Positions 12,931 to 40,281 are shown, counted from the first letter of the stretch. The stretch is 64,000 nt of DNA from Dromaius novaehollandiae (GCF_036370855.1 NC_088117.1:1302001-1366000); one strand, 5' to 3'. Numbers and translations: made by a program. Notes: generated from the sequence alone by a model not told the origin.

Positions 12931-14247
12931 TTACACCTACTTACACCCACAAAAAAATTGGTCCTAGTAGAACATCAGTTTTTCAGAGCCATGGCCCAGC
13001 AGGCAGCTGATCTGGAGGCTGGGACTTGATCGCTCACTTCTTTCTCTTAATTTGCAACGCAAGAGCAATTCTAGCCACAATTTTTGCCACTTCTGGATTA
13101 GATCTGCAGCCCTGGCATCCTCCTCCAGCCCGCAGAAGAAAACATGGTAACAAAAGAAAGTCCTTTTCTGACTGTGTGAGCCCTAAGGCCCACATGGGTG
13201 TCACCAGGGAGGCCACAGGGTGCTGAGCCAGGCAGAAAACTTGGTGAGATGTTTGGTGTCATCCTGCCTATTTGCAGGCACGGATAGCTGACACTGGACC
13301 CAGATCTCCCCTGTTTTGGCCTTGCAAGCTGTCATTGCTGTACTTGTCACCGTGCATTTGCAGCGGGATGAGGAGGGAGGAGGCAGACCCCTCCATCTTT
13401 GAATCCTAGATGAGGACATCGGGAAGAAATCCAGACTGCCATTGTGTTGGGACATGGCTCTCACATGACAGACATGTCTGACAAAGCTTTTCTGAGAAGA
13501 GATATTAGTTTGTTAGTTTGTATCTTGATAAGGCACACCCTCCCCACCCCTCAACCTGTCCCAGGTTGGTGTCCCATGAACAGCCTGGCAGGACCTCCAT
13601 ACCCAGGAGGCACCTCAGCACCCAGCCATGCTCTGCACACAGTTCCAGCAGCCCCCATCCAGAAGGGCACGTGACTAGAAACATTACAGAACAAATCTGT
13701 CCCTGCAAGGCTACTGGACAGGTGTTTTAAGGCTTTGAACTGTAAGGCAACCCTGGGGTGCTCACTGAGCACCCCAAAGCCCCTCTCCTTCACACTGCAG
13801 TGACCCCCAGCCTCCAGAGAGGCTCTTCCCCAAGGCTGGAGGAGCAAGAGAAGGGGAAGGCCCTGGGACCAGGTGGGGAGCGGAAGCAGAAGAGAACTAC
13901 ATTTTCTTTGGGGATTTGGAGAGCATCCTGAAGGCAATTCAGGTCCCTGGCCTGCCCTCCAGGATCATCTGTTTTTTTTTTTGTTTTTTTTTACAAGCAA
14001 AGCTGTTCAGTGTCCAAATTACATCTGTTAAAAACCTTAGCTAGGAAAAATATACTCTTGGTAAGTCCCTTCTCCATTTTTGACCATGTTTTCCATCCAA
14101 GAAATTAGAAACAGACTATGATTAAATAAATACCAGTGCATCACTTAGCTCTTCCCTTCCCCACCTTCCTTCTTCACTCCTGACCCCTCAGACACTTAAT
14201 TTACAGTTTGTGCGATACTCCATCAGGCCTCACAGGAGCCTGGCAGG

Positions 14248-28074
<13,827 letters not shown>

Positions 28075-31000
28075 CACGGGGCAGCAGCTAAAACACAGCA
28101 TATTTTACAGTAAGCCAATAGCAGCACTCACATGTCAAAGAAATATCTGCACTAGAGACCTGGTCTGGATGAAGCCACAAGAGTGATGGGAGAGGAGACA
28201 AGCCACTACTCAGCCATGAAGTACCCGGAGCACACATTGCACTGGGAAGCACTGGCCGCCTTCTCTCTGATAAATCACCCTGTGCTTAGGCTTGCCTTAT
28301 GCAGATTATATTTGGACTTCTTTAGACCAGGATTTAAAGATGTCAAATTACCACATGTGCACTTACACCTTTTAAGGGTCCAGGGTGGATAGGATGCATC
28401 ATCTTCAACACATGCTCCAGTAGCCCAGGAAAAGCCTGGGGAACTTTGCCTTGCTCAGCTAGTTTAAATTGGGCTAAAACCCATCTTGTCTAAACTGGGC
28501 TTTAATATAGGTCACTTAGCACATATTAATGACAAGTTGATTACCCCAGAGCTCAAGACAGGACTTAGCTACTATTGCAGCCAGAGGGTTGTGGCTTTGA
28601 GCGCACTAGCCAGGAAACTGGCAATCTTAAAGTGTTCTTATTCAGCAAGTGCTTTCTGTCTGTTAAAAGCCCTAAAAAATCACATAACAAGGAAAAGCCC
28701 CAGCATCTCTCTTTAACTCTGCATTTCAAAACACATTCTCCTAGTCTGCCTGTTCTGAATCTGTCTCCAACCCTCCAGCTCCCTCTTCTAAATTATCTTC
28801 CTCTTCCACTGTTCTGATTCTCATACTTTCCTCTACAAACCCCCTTCTCCATTCCTCTTTCTGCTTTTTACAGCATCAAGTTCACACTCCTCCAAAGCCA
28901 TATGCCATGCCCCACTTTTCCCACACCCCTTGCCTCCAATTATTTCCAAAGATGCAGGCAAAGCAAATCCAGAGGAAGTAGAAAATGGGATTCTGACACC
29001 TTGCCTGACTGAGGTCTGAATCATGCACCTGCTTTCGGATAATTTTAAACAACCACTTGTCTGCTACAAAGCTGTCTGAGCACTTTCCACTTACAGTACG
29101 TGTCCACAGGTATGTCAGATTCCCTTGGCCCTGAGATCTCAGCTAGCCTTTATACACTGCCGCTAATAGCCTTTACAACTGCTGCTTTGCCAAACTGTAA
29201 CCAAACGAGAAAAAAGCCAACAGAAGTGTAATTCTTCAAAGTCTCCAGCTGAAGCAAAGAAAAGTTCTGCCTTCCCTAAGTTTTTGTCCTAGGTCTTGCA
29301 CTGAACAAAGAGCTATACCAGCATCCCTTTATACAGTGGATTACTTCAGGGCTTCATTGCTTGTACACAGCTAGGCAAAATCTGCACTGAGACATGCATA
29401 AAACATTTGCAGTAGCAGCCTCATCCACCGACAGTCCAGCAAAGTGAGCAGTTCCTGCAAGATTCAAAGAAAGCGCTCCCAAGCAGGGTCAGATGTGGTG
29501 GCAGGGCTACGCTGGGGCAGGAATTCAAGAAGAGCACAGGGCTGAAGAATGGGGCATGGCTGGCACACAAGGCAGGCAAATGGTACAGAGCAGGGCAGGG
29601 TTCTCCAGCACGAACGGTAAGAGAGCTCCAGGCAGAGATTCACGGAGCTGCAAAGCAGTGGAAAAACAAGCAAAACTTCAGAAAGCAGCCAGACCCCAAA
29701 GCTGCCAACACCAGACAGTCTCCCATGGACTGCAGAAACTCAGTCCCACCAAAGCCAACAGGACAAATGGGCTCCTACTTGATTTCATGGCAAACACCTG
29801 CTGGAGTGAGACCCAGGAACTGCTCACCAATAGGGAAGGTCTCGTGTCTGCCAGCCAGTGGGCCGGAAAGGAGTGCACTTAGATCAAGCAGGGAGGATGA
29901 AAGAGGTAACAGGGACAGAGATTTAAACCAGCTCTGACCCAGGGACACACAAACAATGAACCTCCTGCGATGGGATGCACCTGCAAGGATCTGCTGGGGG
30001 CTTCTTGTTGGGAAGGTCACTGCTCCTGAGGGCTAGCACTGGCAGAGACCTGCCTGAAAGACGCCCATGCCAGCCCCAACCCCATACAGCTCAAGCCCAG
30101 ACACTCTGCCATGCATCGACACAAAGAAAGAAGAGCCTTGCATGGAAACAAGGAGCAGAATCAACCCGATGAAACAATCACACTCAACCCTGCTAAAGCC
30201 ACCTTGCTCTGGATGGGGCCCTTCAGACATTTCCTTTCCAAAGGGATGATTCATCCAGATCCTGCAAGGGGCTGTTTCTCTAACATGCAAAATGGCACTG
30301 CTTTCGCAGGGCTTGGGGCAGGTGTGCAACAGGGTTTGGCACTGGCACAAGGTAGTGGCAGGGCGCAGCAAGGGGCCTTTTTTTGCCCAAGGCTGTGGAC
30401 AGTGTTGATGGTCATGGAGCATGAGAGTGGACATAGGACTGGATATGCTGGAGGTCCAGGCCAAGTGAGCAGTGCTTTACACTGAGGGCGTAAAATGCAG
30501 CAGATCTCCTCCACATCTGGCACATTTGGCCAGGACATAAAGAGATGCTGAGAGGGTCTGATGGATCCTGCTGACCCCAAACCACTAAGGAAACATGGAG
30601 AATGAATGGCAAATGGTCACCCTGAGGATCAGGGAGGCTCCCCATCCTCAAAGGAGATGCACTCTCCAGGCTTACCCAGCTCTCTCCCCAATTCTGGGAT
30701 GCAGGGGTTTGTCCTGTCCTGTTCTGTGGCTGGAGAAACAGGCATGGAGCGCAGACTTACCCTGGAGCACTAGCTATTCACCAGCAGAGCTGGGGCCGTC
30801 CAGCTGCTGCTCTAAACACTAAACACACAAGCACTTCTCCGGAAGGCTCTGAAAGCCCTTCCCTCAATGTTAGCATGCATTAGTAAAAACAGAAACAGAA
30901 AAAAGAGCTTCTCCTCTGCAGAACAGCACATCTGCAGGTGTCCGTCTCCTCCCTCAGCCTCACCAGAGCTCGTCCTGCCTCCTGGATGACCGCAGCACAA

Positions 31001-32814
31001 CCAAGACAAGTCCCCTCAGGGCAAGGCCGGCCGCCTGGGAGGTGCCCCTTCCACAGGGAATGGCTTCCTTTTCAGAGGCCTCTCTGTTCAGTGCTTTTCC
31101 CACGTACCATCCCTTCCTGGCCTGACCTAGTTCATCAATTACCTCTTTGTCCACAAAAGAATTCCCGCAGTATCCTCAGCATGCTGGAAACGGCCCCTTG
31201 CATTATGCTGCCGAGTGGGAGCCGACTCTTTATTTTCTTTTTATAAATGCGGCTGTTTGTCCCCAGATTAGTGCTGACACGTAGGCTGGGGGAGAAAATG
31301 GCCTTTTGAAATGCCAAGATTTATTTGAAGGCTCCCTAGGATCTGGGGAAGGAGGGGGAGAGGGTGGGAGAAGGACTTGAAGCGGCAAGATAGGTCTCAG
31401 GGGACAAGCCTGCAGGCAGCGAGAGGGAGGGCAGCAGGGCAAAGCACATCCTCACGTCACCATGGAGGCTTAGAGCATCCAAAGCTGTGGTTTTGCGTGA
31501 GCGAGCAAAGCGCTTGGGGCGGCTGCCTGTATCCTTGGTGCCCCCAGCTATCCCCTGCTGGAATTCAACCCATGCAGGAGGAACAGACTTGGCCGCAGGA
31601 GGAGATGCTAAAGCCGGTGCCAAACTGTCTGCCCTGGCCCAACCACATCAGGCTGCCCCACCACCATGGAGGAGCTGCTCCTTCCCTTTGAGGCTGCCAC
31701 TTCTGCAGGGAGAAGGGAGACACAGGGGGAAGTCAGGGTGCTGGTGGCTTTTGCCATCCTCTGGGGAAACTTCCCTCATTCCCCACTCAGCAGCCGCTCA
31801 CAGTGAGCAAGGAGGTGCCCCCATGCACGGCAACTGATATGCACCTCCCAGCTCCTCTTGGGCTGAGATAAGCACCAGGGAAGCAGCTCGTGGGCAGCCG
31901 GGAGATTTTTGGAAGCTATGAAATGTCATTGTGGGGAAGGGCTGTAGCTTGCTCCCTGCAAGTTTTAAAAAAATAAAATTGACAGTCACTTTGAAAAGCA
32001 GATGTGAGACAGTCTTCCTCTGAGCCTGCCTTGCCTGCACCACTGGAGAGGTGCCCGTGTGCAGCGGGCGAGGGTCCCGCTCCCCTGCGCAGGCTCACTG
32101 GGGCTGCCTTTGCCAGACGGCATGCTGCTAGCTTTGCAGGGCTCCAAAAGCTGCCGCTGCCGGCAGAGAGGCAGCAAGCAGCCCTGGGCACGCACCTTGC
32201 AAAAGGAGCTGCATGGCCCAACGCACGCCTCAGGCCCCACCACCACTGCCGGCCTCAGCCCAGCACAACTGAGGAGACATCAGGGCTGGTTTATTCCCCC
32301 ATTATAGCGATGAAGTGCTCACGTGTCCAGAATAACCCACCTCCCAGCAGGCTTTTCCTCGCCCCAGCTCCACGAGACAGCAGCCAGGCTCTCCCAGACC
32401 CCGTTCACAGCTGCAGCCAGCCTGCCCTGGGCATTCAAACCAGGCTTGGGCTCTGTTCTGAGGACTCAACCTCTGGTTCTACCTCTCCTAGACAGCAAAC
32501 TTTCCTGCAAAAAAGGGAGGAATGGACTCTTCCTCCCCTCACCTGCCAGAAGGTCAAATTGTCTCCCCTGCCACATTTCCTAGGACTTTTTTTTCCTATT
32601 TCAAGGAAAGAAAGCAGCTTCTTCCCAGCAAAGACACCTCTGCCAGTAACTGGGAGGCTAGACTGTCCACAGGGATTGACCTGGACTGAGAAGCCTAGTG
32701 GCTTGATCCTTGCTCAGGGGAGCAGTATGCAAAAGCTATCGCTATCTGGTGCTTATTAACATGCCATACAAAAATGCTCTGTGATAGCAACAGTGCAAAA
32801 CATCTCTGCTAGGA

Positions 32815-32933
32815 GAGTCTGAAAACAAGCATGCAAAGCCAGAGCCAGGGCTGTGTTGCCAGCAAGGGCTGTGGCAGATAGAGACAGGACTGAATGAATC
32901 CATGGTGGAGGGAAAGAATGGATGAAAGGAGCT
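32815..32933 (+). repeat. Inverted repeat, left arm
   Basis: This pairs with 33398-33517 in reverse complement, with about 14 mismatches over 120 bases by eye. The longest exact block includes atggtggagggaaagaatgg and the following atgaaa. The spacer is about 465 bp. Confidence 0.85.
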
Positions 32934-33397
32934 GTATCTATGGGCAGCAGAAAGGCTGTGTTGCCGGCACAGCCCCTGTGGGCAGATGGGCTCCACCAGC
33001 AGCACGGAGGGTCCCGGCTAGCTGGGACACTTCCCAGTTGAAGCGATGCCTCTCCCCCAGCCCCAGTGTCCCCTGGGCCCAGAGCTGCCTGCAAGACTCT
33101 TGTCCCACGCCAGCCAGGCAGGCTTTCCTGAGGAAGCAGGATCAACGAGAACAGTCCCTGGCTCCAGGTTATCAGCTTCCACCAGCGGCCAGCTGCCCCC
33201 CGCCGCCTGCGTGATGCACACAGCATCACTCCACGCGCTCTCCGGGCCTCTCTGAACGAGCCCCCGGAGAGGAAGGCTTTCACTGCATCCAGCAGGCAAA
33301 TGCTGGAGGCATTTCCTCCTTGGCAAGGCTCTTTCTGCAGAGGCTGAGCAGAAGCCAGTACCATAGATGGCCCTTGCAGACCCCCCTGCACCATGCA

Positions 33398-33517
33398 AAA
33401 GCTGCTTTCATCCATTCTTTCCCTCCACCATGGACTCCTTCAGTCCTGGCTGTATCTGACACAGCCCGTGCTGGTAACACAGCCCTGTCTCTGGCTTTGC
33501 ACAGTTGTTTTCAGACC
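33398..33517 (-). repeat. Inverted repeat, right arm
   Basis: This is the reverse-complement partner of 32815-32933. The similarity fades outside both arms, so it may be two copies of a short dispersed element or a local inverted duplication. Confidence 0.85.
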
Positions 33518-34140
33518 CTGTGGTAGCAGCTGCACAGCACTAGCAAAGGGAGCAAAGAGCCAGAAGGAGCCCAGAGGTCCCCAAAACCCCAGAGCCAGAA
33601 GCCTTTGGACACTCCAGGGCATTTTGCACTCATTCCTGTTTATTTATTGTAAAACAGGAGATTCTCAAGAGAATTTTAAGAAAAGAAGGTGTCAGCTTGA
33701 GAAGAAGTAAAAAGAAAACCCAAACCCTTGTGACTGGAGGGGGAAGAGACCTTGGAGTGGGGAAGAGGAAGAGAGCAGTAATCATCCCAGGTCTGGCACT
33801 GTCAGAAGTCACCCTGCCAGCACTGCCGCCCACACCCGGGCTAGCTGGATCACCGTCCCACTGGGCGCTGCGAGCAGCCTGACAGTGCGAGGTGCAAATG
33901 TATAGTTAGTTCACTGATTGCAGATTAATTACATGTCACTAATAAATCAATAAATCACTTCAATCCTGATGTGATTTCAGTCATGCAGTTTTTCTCCTGC
34001 AGCGCATGTTTATGCGGTGTGTGCACAACTCAGTCTACAGGCTTCTCCGTCCTTCTCTATCTGCTTGCTGAGGTCAGCTCGGTTAATGTAGACAGAGGTG
34101 GATACTTTGAGTTTCACAAGTGAAAATACAAAGCAAATCC

Positions 34141-34200
34141 AGATATGATGACCACATTAGACCAGACCATCTATCTAAGCCAGGTAAACAAACTCTTCAC
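34141..34200 (-). repeat. Possible CR1-type repeat remnant
   Basis: Read on the - strand, agatggtctggtctaatgtg resembles the agatggtctgatctaat phrase near the 3' end of reptile CR1 elements. The evidence is weak. Confidence 0.25.
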
Positions 34201-37200
34201 TAGAATTACTCCACATTTATGTCCGTACATGAACAGATAAGAACCTTCTTCCATTCTGGCTTTTTGTAACAGACACCAGCAAATCTTCTTGTAGCATAAT
34301 GAAAACGTAGTAAGCCAAGCAAAATCAAAGCCATGTGCTGACCAGAACCATGTTGCTGATGCTAAAAATATGTCATCCTTAATTTGAATTCCTGATAGCC
34401 CTCCCCCAAGAAAAGAAATATTATTATCCCATGGAACCTGTCAGGAGGCCCAAGGAGGAGGCTGAAGATAGACCACAACTACTGCTGCCTAGTGAAAGGA
34501 TGATTTATTTCCCTTAGATAAAACTGTGGTCTTCATGAGGGCGAGGAATGCCAAGAAAAGCCCTACAACCAATAGCTCCTAGGATCACAGGGAGGATCAC
34601 AGGGACTGGCTGACTTTCCACTGATGCCATCATTACGCAAGCTAGCAATTAGCTTTTTGTAGACATCCTCAAATTACATGAGAACATCTAAGCTTGGCTT
34701 TTTTCCTCAGGCTAACCCCAGTATATTTGATCTCTCCAATCATAAAGACATTTTCTGTTATAAAAAAGGCAGAAAACCCCCCAAAAACCAACAGAATCAG
34801 GCTCTCCACAGGAAGAAAAGTTAAAGTAAATTACACAGCAGGGACAACGGGATATTTGCATTTCATTTGAGCATGAACACATTTGCTATAAAATGAAATA
34901 AAGAAAACATCAATAAAGAAAACAAGACTTAAAACCTCCGGGTGAACTACTGGCAGGATAAATCATTTTCACTTTGCACATTCGAGTGCTGATTACGCTG
35001 CTGTCAACAGGGACATCCACAAGCTGAAGGCCTGGCTGAAATCCTCCCTTCCCTGGATAGCACCAAGTTCCCAGGCCAGGACCACGACCCAAGCCTAAAC
35101 TTCTCAGTAATTATCACAGCTCTGATTTCACAGCTCTGATTCAAACCTATCCCTTGTCAGATAAGAAACAAATCTTAGGAAAGACCTAATATCTGGGGAA
35201 TCTGTTTCCCAATGAGATTTAAACACAAAGGAAAATTATGAGACAACTGACTGTTCAAGTGTCCTTTTGTTCAGGGGAAAATGCCTCGTAGTAGGGACAA
35301 AGGCAGCTAAGCTCCAGCAAATAGGAATTTAAATGATACAGGAGGAGAGCAGGTTTCCTGGCATAGGCAAGTATAGGTCTTTGTCATCACTGGCTACTGT
35401 GTTATATAAATCCCTTTCAAAATCTGAAATACTTAAAATACCCTGTGCACATCAAGCAGAGGGAGGATCCAACTATTAGAAAACCTGACGTGGATACAAT
35501 GTTGATTCTACTGAACTTTAAATCAAGATATATATTATTCAGAAAAGCAACCTAACCGAAAAGTACAAAATTTTCAGGTGAAGGTCTATGACTGATATCA
35601 CCTACAAGGGGGAGACAAGCTCGAGACAAGCTCCTCTGGCCTTAAAAAGCAGTATTTGCCACAGCTTTTGAGGAAGAGACTAACCTACTATAACTTCAAG
35701 CTTTAGCAAACTAAATTTCTGAAGACAAGTCAATCACCTAGGTTCCCTCCATCACCAGTGGAGAGGGGCTGAGTCCTCCAGTGACCAGTTTGACCCCACA
35801 AGATAGGGTCTAAAAAGGGATGAGGATGGGGCCATTCCCCCTCCTTGTCCGAGGAACCAAGACCTCCAGCTTAGTCATGTTTACACCTCTGTGAAGTCAA
35901 TCCAATTTTAAATGGCTTAGGATCTTCCCTTGCTTTTACAGAAGTGATAAAGACACATCAGGCCAGAATGCATAAAGATACTTAGGCATCCATGGCGCAG
36001 TCTGGCCTCTAGCAGGGTTAAGGTGAGTCAGGCACCTAAATATTTCAAGAAGGACTTGGCTGTTTTGCCCTGAGTTTTAAGAAAGTTCTATCAAGCCACC
36101 TGTGAGGCTCCCTATCTGCAGTCTGGTAGCATTTCCCATGCACAAAAAGCATCAAGCACTTCCTGCCTGACAGCAAATTAGTGTGTATTTCAAAGGAAGA
36201 GAAACAAGACGAGAACGTATGAAAATAAACTCTCCAGGACAGGCAGCAGCAAAGTCTTTGAAGGAACTTGCCTTGCAAAATGGATGATGATCTACAAGGC
36301 AGGCAGGTTTCTTCAAAATGGAAAGGTACAAAAGAAAGAAGGAAAAAAAAGAAAGAGTCATAACTCAGCAGTCACAAGCCTAATCCCACACAATTACCTG
36401 TCTAACTCTGCTCTTTTAGCTATACTCTTCATACATTTTTATGATTTTTTTTAATTCTGGAGACTTACTGTACAAGACCTTTAATTGATGTCATGAGGCA
36501 CTTATTTCATGAGCATACATAAAACCTTTTTTCCCCTGATAGTTACTTGATGCTACACAAATGAAAAAGCAAAGCAGGGCACGTGGGTGTTTAAAAGGAA
36601 GCATAGCGTGTGGGAACTGTCAAGCATTTGAGCTGGCTAGAACAACCCCAGCCCACCCTCTCCATCAATAAAAATGTATTAGTAGCAGAAAAGATACTGT
36701 CACCTTACTGCTGAAAGGTTTTAGAGGCATCCTCTTTCAAACAGTGCTGAGAGCAATTACAGTAACTTGCCTCTTGTTACAGTTCAGCAATCAGGGCTGG
36801 AGTTTGTGGAAGGACCTGGAAGGACGGTGGGGGCTGTACTGTCAAACAGAGTGCAAAGGGCTAACTAAGCTCCTTGCACATCCTAACGTGCTCCACAGCA
36901 GGTGAAAGTCTGACCCTTTCTTTCTGGGGTTTCCATAAGCAAATCTCAGCCACTCAGTGTGGTTCCTAGAAGCCAAGAGATTATTTTTAACTCAAGGATT
37001 GTTATCAACACAGATGGCCAAAGCCATGATTTGGAATAAAGACTTGGGCTGTCCTCCACGCACTACTAGTGGTCCACCATAAGTTGGATGAGCCTCTGTA
37101 TCTGTGTCTCCTCACACGCCAAAAGGCAGTAATGACACTGTTCTGGTTTTGCACAGCACTCTGAAACCTAAAGAAAATCCTGCTTGAAAGAATCAGCATT

Positions 37201-37914
37201 GCCAAAACTGCTCTTTGTCAGGAAGGACATAGTTTCATAACCACATGTCTGCTCCACGGGTTCTCTTTACATGTCATTTGCTCTTCCTAAGCATTTTACC
37301 TGCAGTCTGTGAGAATGCACCTGGCAGGAGATGGCCACATGTTATGCTGTGGGGCACACTGGTAGCTCACTATGGCAGTAATAATTTGCACTAACAGTGT
37401 TTCATGTTTTCAATAAGCTGCTAGAGTGGTACGTGCTCTTTGACAACTGTTTCTGAGCGATGGAAAAGCTCCTTCTGAATTTCACACATGAGCTCTAACT
37501 ATATTTGATGAGTAGTTTTCCTCCTAAACTTGGTCTATCTCCTTTTCAAATCATCAGACACCATTCTGCTTCTGCCAGCTAATGCATTAAACACCTACTA
37601 GAAACACTGAATGGTAACACCACCAAATCTCCTGAAAGCAATCCATTTTCAGAATGTTTATAGGGTGTTAACTAGGCTTCACATTCTGGGAGCCATGTGG
37701 GAGAAACATGATTTTATAAGTGGAAAACCATCATCAGCAAACAGTACCAGGTCACCAGCAATACCTAAGAGAGAAGCAAGTGGATCTAAGATTCTCTCTG
37801 CAACCATTTCTCCATCCCTCAGCAACAGGGAGATAGGCTGGGTGAAGAGGATAACTATGGGGAATCCACCTCCTGTTGACTGCTACAGACTCCCAGTGAG
37901 TGACAGAAGAAAGG

Positions 37915-38030
37915 GGCCTGTTGCAGTCCAATGGGTCCTTTGGCATTCTCCAACACAGCGATACTGGCTACTATCAGGGAGGAACTGGATGGACCACTCT
38001 GCTCTTCTAAGGCAGTTCCTAGGAAAACAT
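37915..38030 (+). repeat. CR1-like LINE 3' end remnant
   Basis: The order ggcattctcc, gatactggctactatcaggg, aactggatggaccactctg, ggcagttcctag matches the familiar reptile repeat tail (gatactgggctagatggacc, then tatggcagttcctatg). It is recognised from memory. Confidence 0.5.
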
Positions 38031-38180
38031 TATCCATAATAAACTGAGTTAAACATTTCAAGGTCTTTGAAATCTGCAGATGGGCAGACAACAGAGAGAG
38101 AACAGTTCTGCTGTAGAAGATTACTCTTATTCGTCTTGGTACAGAAAAGTCCTACAGACATAGCAGAGCCCAGTAAGTTA

Positions 38181-38281
38181 GCAGCTGACTCAGGACACCT
38201 GGGTTCCAGGTCTTGCCTGCATCTCCTTCAGCAAGCTCTTCACTTTTGCATGCCTCTGCCTCCTCTTTATCTGTCTTGGCT
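38181..38281 (+). repeat. tRNA-SINE/MIR-like fragment of reptile type
   Basis: The phrases gactcaggacacctgggttc, caagctcttcacttttgcat and gcctctgcctcctctttatc follow the common pattern gactcctgggttctattccc, gcaagtcacttcacctctct, tgcctcagtttccccatctg. Confidence 0.5.
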
Positions 38282-40008
38282 GCTCATGTAACTGCAACTT
38301 TAGTGCAAAGCAAAAAGGCCATACCTCTGAAGCCAGCAAAGGGTGAGTTTCTGGGTATGCCCCACGCTCACAAAGAACAGAGCAGCCTCCAGCAAACCCC
38401 ATCAGAGGCTGGATCAGGTTCAAGCCAGCGCAGCCTGCCTGTCAGAGCCCTTCCAGAGCTTCACCCTCTCCCAATCAATGCAAAAGCAGTCTGAGGCCAG
38501 GGTCCTGCACTGTCCCCAGTGCCTGACGAAATGTCCCTTTGCCGACATTAGCCCTAAGCCATGTTTGAATCAAGCCAGCAGAGAAGGGCTGGAAAAAAGA
38601 GTGCTGCAGGACATGTTCTGCTGAGCAATCTAGTTGCTGACCTGTTTCTGCATGAAAACCACTCTCTGCAGTGTGCTGGAGCTGACACCGTGCTTGCAGA
38701 GTCTCAGACACTGCCTCAGGGCATCTGTGTCTGTGGCTGCCACTCCAAGGCTGAACTTGGGGCTTCTGCATGCCCCATCTCTGACTCCAAATGGCTTTTT
38801 GGCCCCATGTCCACTTATAACTTATTAATTCCCACTGCCTCCAGGACGTGGCAAAGCAGGATGGAAGGTGGCACATTTTGCAGGGGTCTCAGGAGCAAAG
38901 CTCCTCTTCTTCCCAACTATCCTCTGCAGCTGGATCAGTTTAAGGGAGAGAAATCAAGCCCTGGCTCACCAGGCATGGAAAGCACTCTTTGCTATTGCAA
39001 GCCCCAACAGCCAAAGGAGTGTGGCAACAGCTGAGGATAGATACACAAGCCCATCATGCTTTTAGGAGATTCAAACAGCCCACTGCTCCCAGAAGGTCTG
39101 CTTCAGGCTCTAACAAGAGTGGGTCTGTATACAGGGCTGCTCTGGCCTCATAGGTCGCTCCCAGCACTCCTGCATGCAGAATCCATGCTTGATTCTTGCT
39201 CAGGTAAAGGATAGGGCTGATACGTCTCCCTAAAAGGAGCCTGATCCCTCACTCTCAGCCACGGGACACCACTGACAACTGTTCCACGCAAAATGATGAT
39301 AGCAATTCCCAACGATGCAGCAAGGGCCCAGACAGATCCCATGGGGAGGACTGAATATTTCAGTGGGCCTGCACATCACCTCTGAACACTTAGTGTGCAG
39401 TTTTACAGTGTTTATATGGGGCCAGATCTAATGTCAGGCTGGTCACCGCCCCGGCTGTCCCTGGTCACTATCTCTAGTGCCATTCCAGTACTGTGCAGGG
39501 GTGGGACGAGCCAGCTCAGCTCACTGATCCAGCTGGGTTTTCTTCCTAGCGAGAAACCACAGCACCACTCGCCATCACAGTGCTGACGAGATGGGGTCGG
39601 CCAGGCAGCCACAGACAGGCCCCATCATCAGCTGCTGGTTTAAGCCAACATGGCACTTCCCAATTTCTGTTACTTCTGTGCAAAATACACAAAATCAAAG
39701 AAGTTAACCCTAGGCTGACGCCAGACTCCAAAGGAAACATGAACTACCACCCTTTTCACTAAACTGAGACCTACCACAACCTGCCAACAACCCGCTGACC
39801 CGGGCAACGCACCTTCTCACACCAGAGTCCAATCTCAGACCTGGTTCAGCAGCCGGACGCCTCTCCATCACCTGCATTTCCCATTCACGACTCCAAGAAA
39901 AGCAAAGTCTCTCATTTCGAGCCTGGGGTTACCCACAAAGTACCACTGCTAGTAGGCATTCAGCATGGACTCACCTCCTATGGCACCAAGCAGCAGCAGA
40001 AGGCACTG

Positions 40009-40281
40009 CTAATTTTGCTCTTCATTTACACGGGATGTAAACCAGAACCCAAACAAGCTCTTTCTAACCGCTCCCAGGCCGTGCCTTTGGCAAGCGTCTA
40101 AGACACAGAGTAGAGGGTTCACTCCGTAGGTGAGTGCATAAGAGACAATTGCACTGGCTATCCTGAAATGGAGAGCGATTACACTGCATTTGAAAAAAGG
40201 TCCATTTGGGATTCTGTGCATTAGGGCGACCAGGAGATTTAAAGCTATCAACAGAAAAGAGAGGGCTATATGTGTCCAGCT
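40009..40281 (-). pseudogene. GPCR-like TM6-TM7 reading frame (possible remnant)
   Basis: An open frame ending at TAA reads from WTHIALSFLLIALNLLVAL through FRIASAIVSYALTYGVNPLL to a basic tail. The spacing of a hydrophobic helix, a short loop, then FRI..., SYA...VNPLL resembles TM6-TM7 of galanin- or kisspeptin-type rhodopsin-family receptors. The usual TM6 CWxP is missing, and NPxxY is NPLLC. I found no matching TM1-TM5 nearby. It could be a decayed receptor exon, or chance. Confidence 0.25.

Larger units (their letters stand above)
5667..14247. other. Non-coding interval between convergent genes
   Basis: This holds the probable 3' UTRs of the ficolin gene (from the left) and the kinase gene (from the right). 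No reading frame here has recognisable motifs. A MIR/SINE-like piece lies near 12849-12930 and a T-rich run near 13971-13993. Otherwise I see nothing. Confidence 0.6.

Noticed and set aside
32756-33415. 219-codon frame on the - strand spanning the inverted repeat
   Set aside because: Its content follows the inverted-repeat arms in two frames, with no known domain. It is better explained as repeat sequence.
39148-39342. Hydrophobic - strand frame (MGSVWALAASLGIAIIIL...) as a further GPCR helix
   Set aside because: It lies 3' of the TM6-TM7-like frame on the same strand, so the helix order would be wrong, and no motif supports it.
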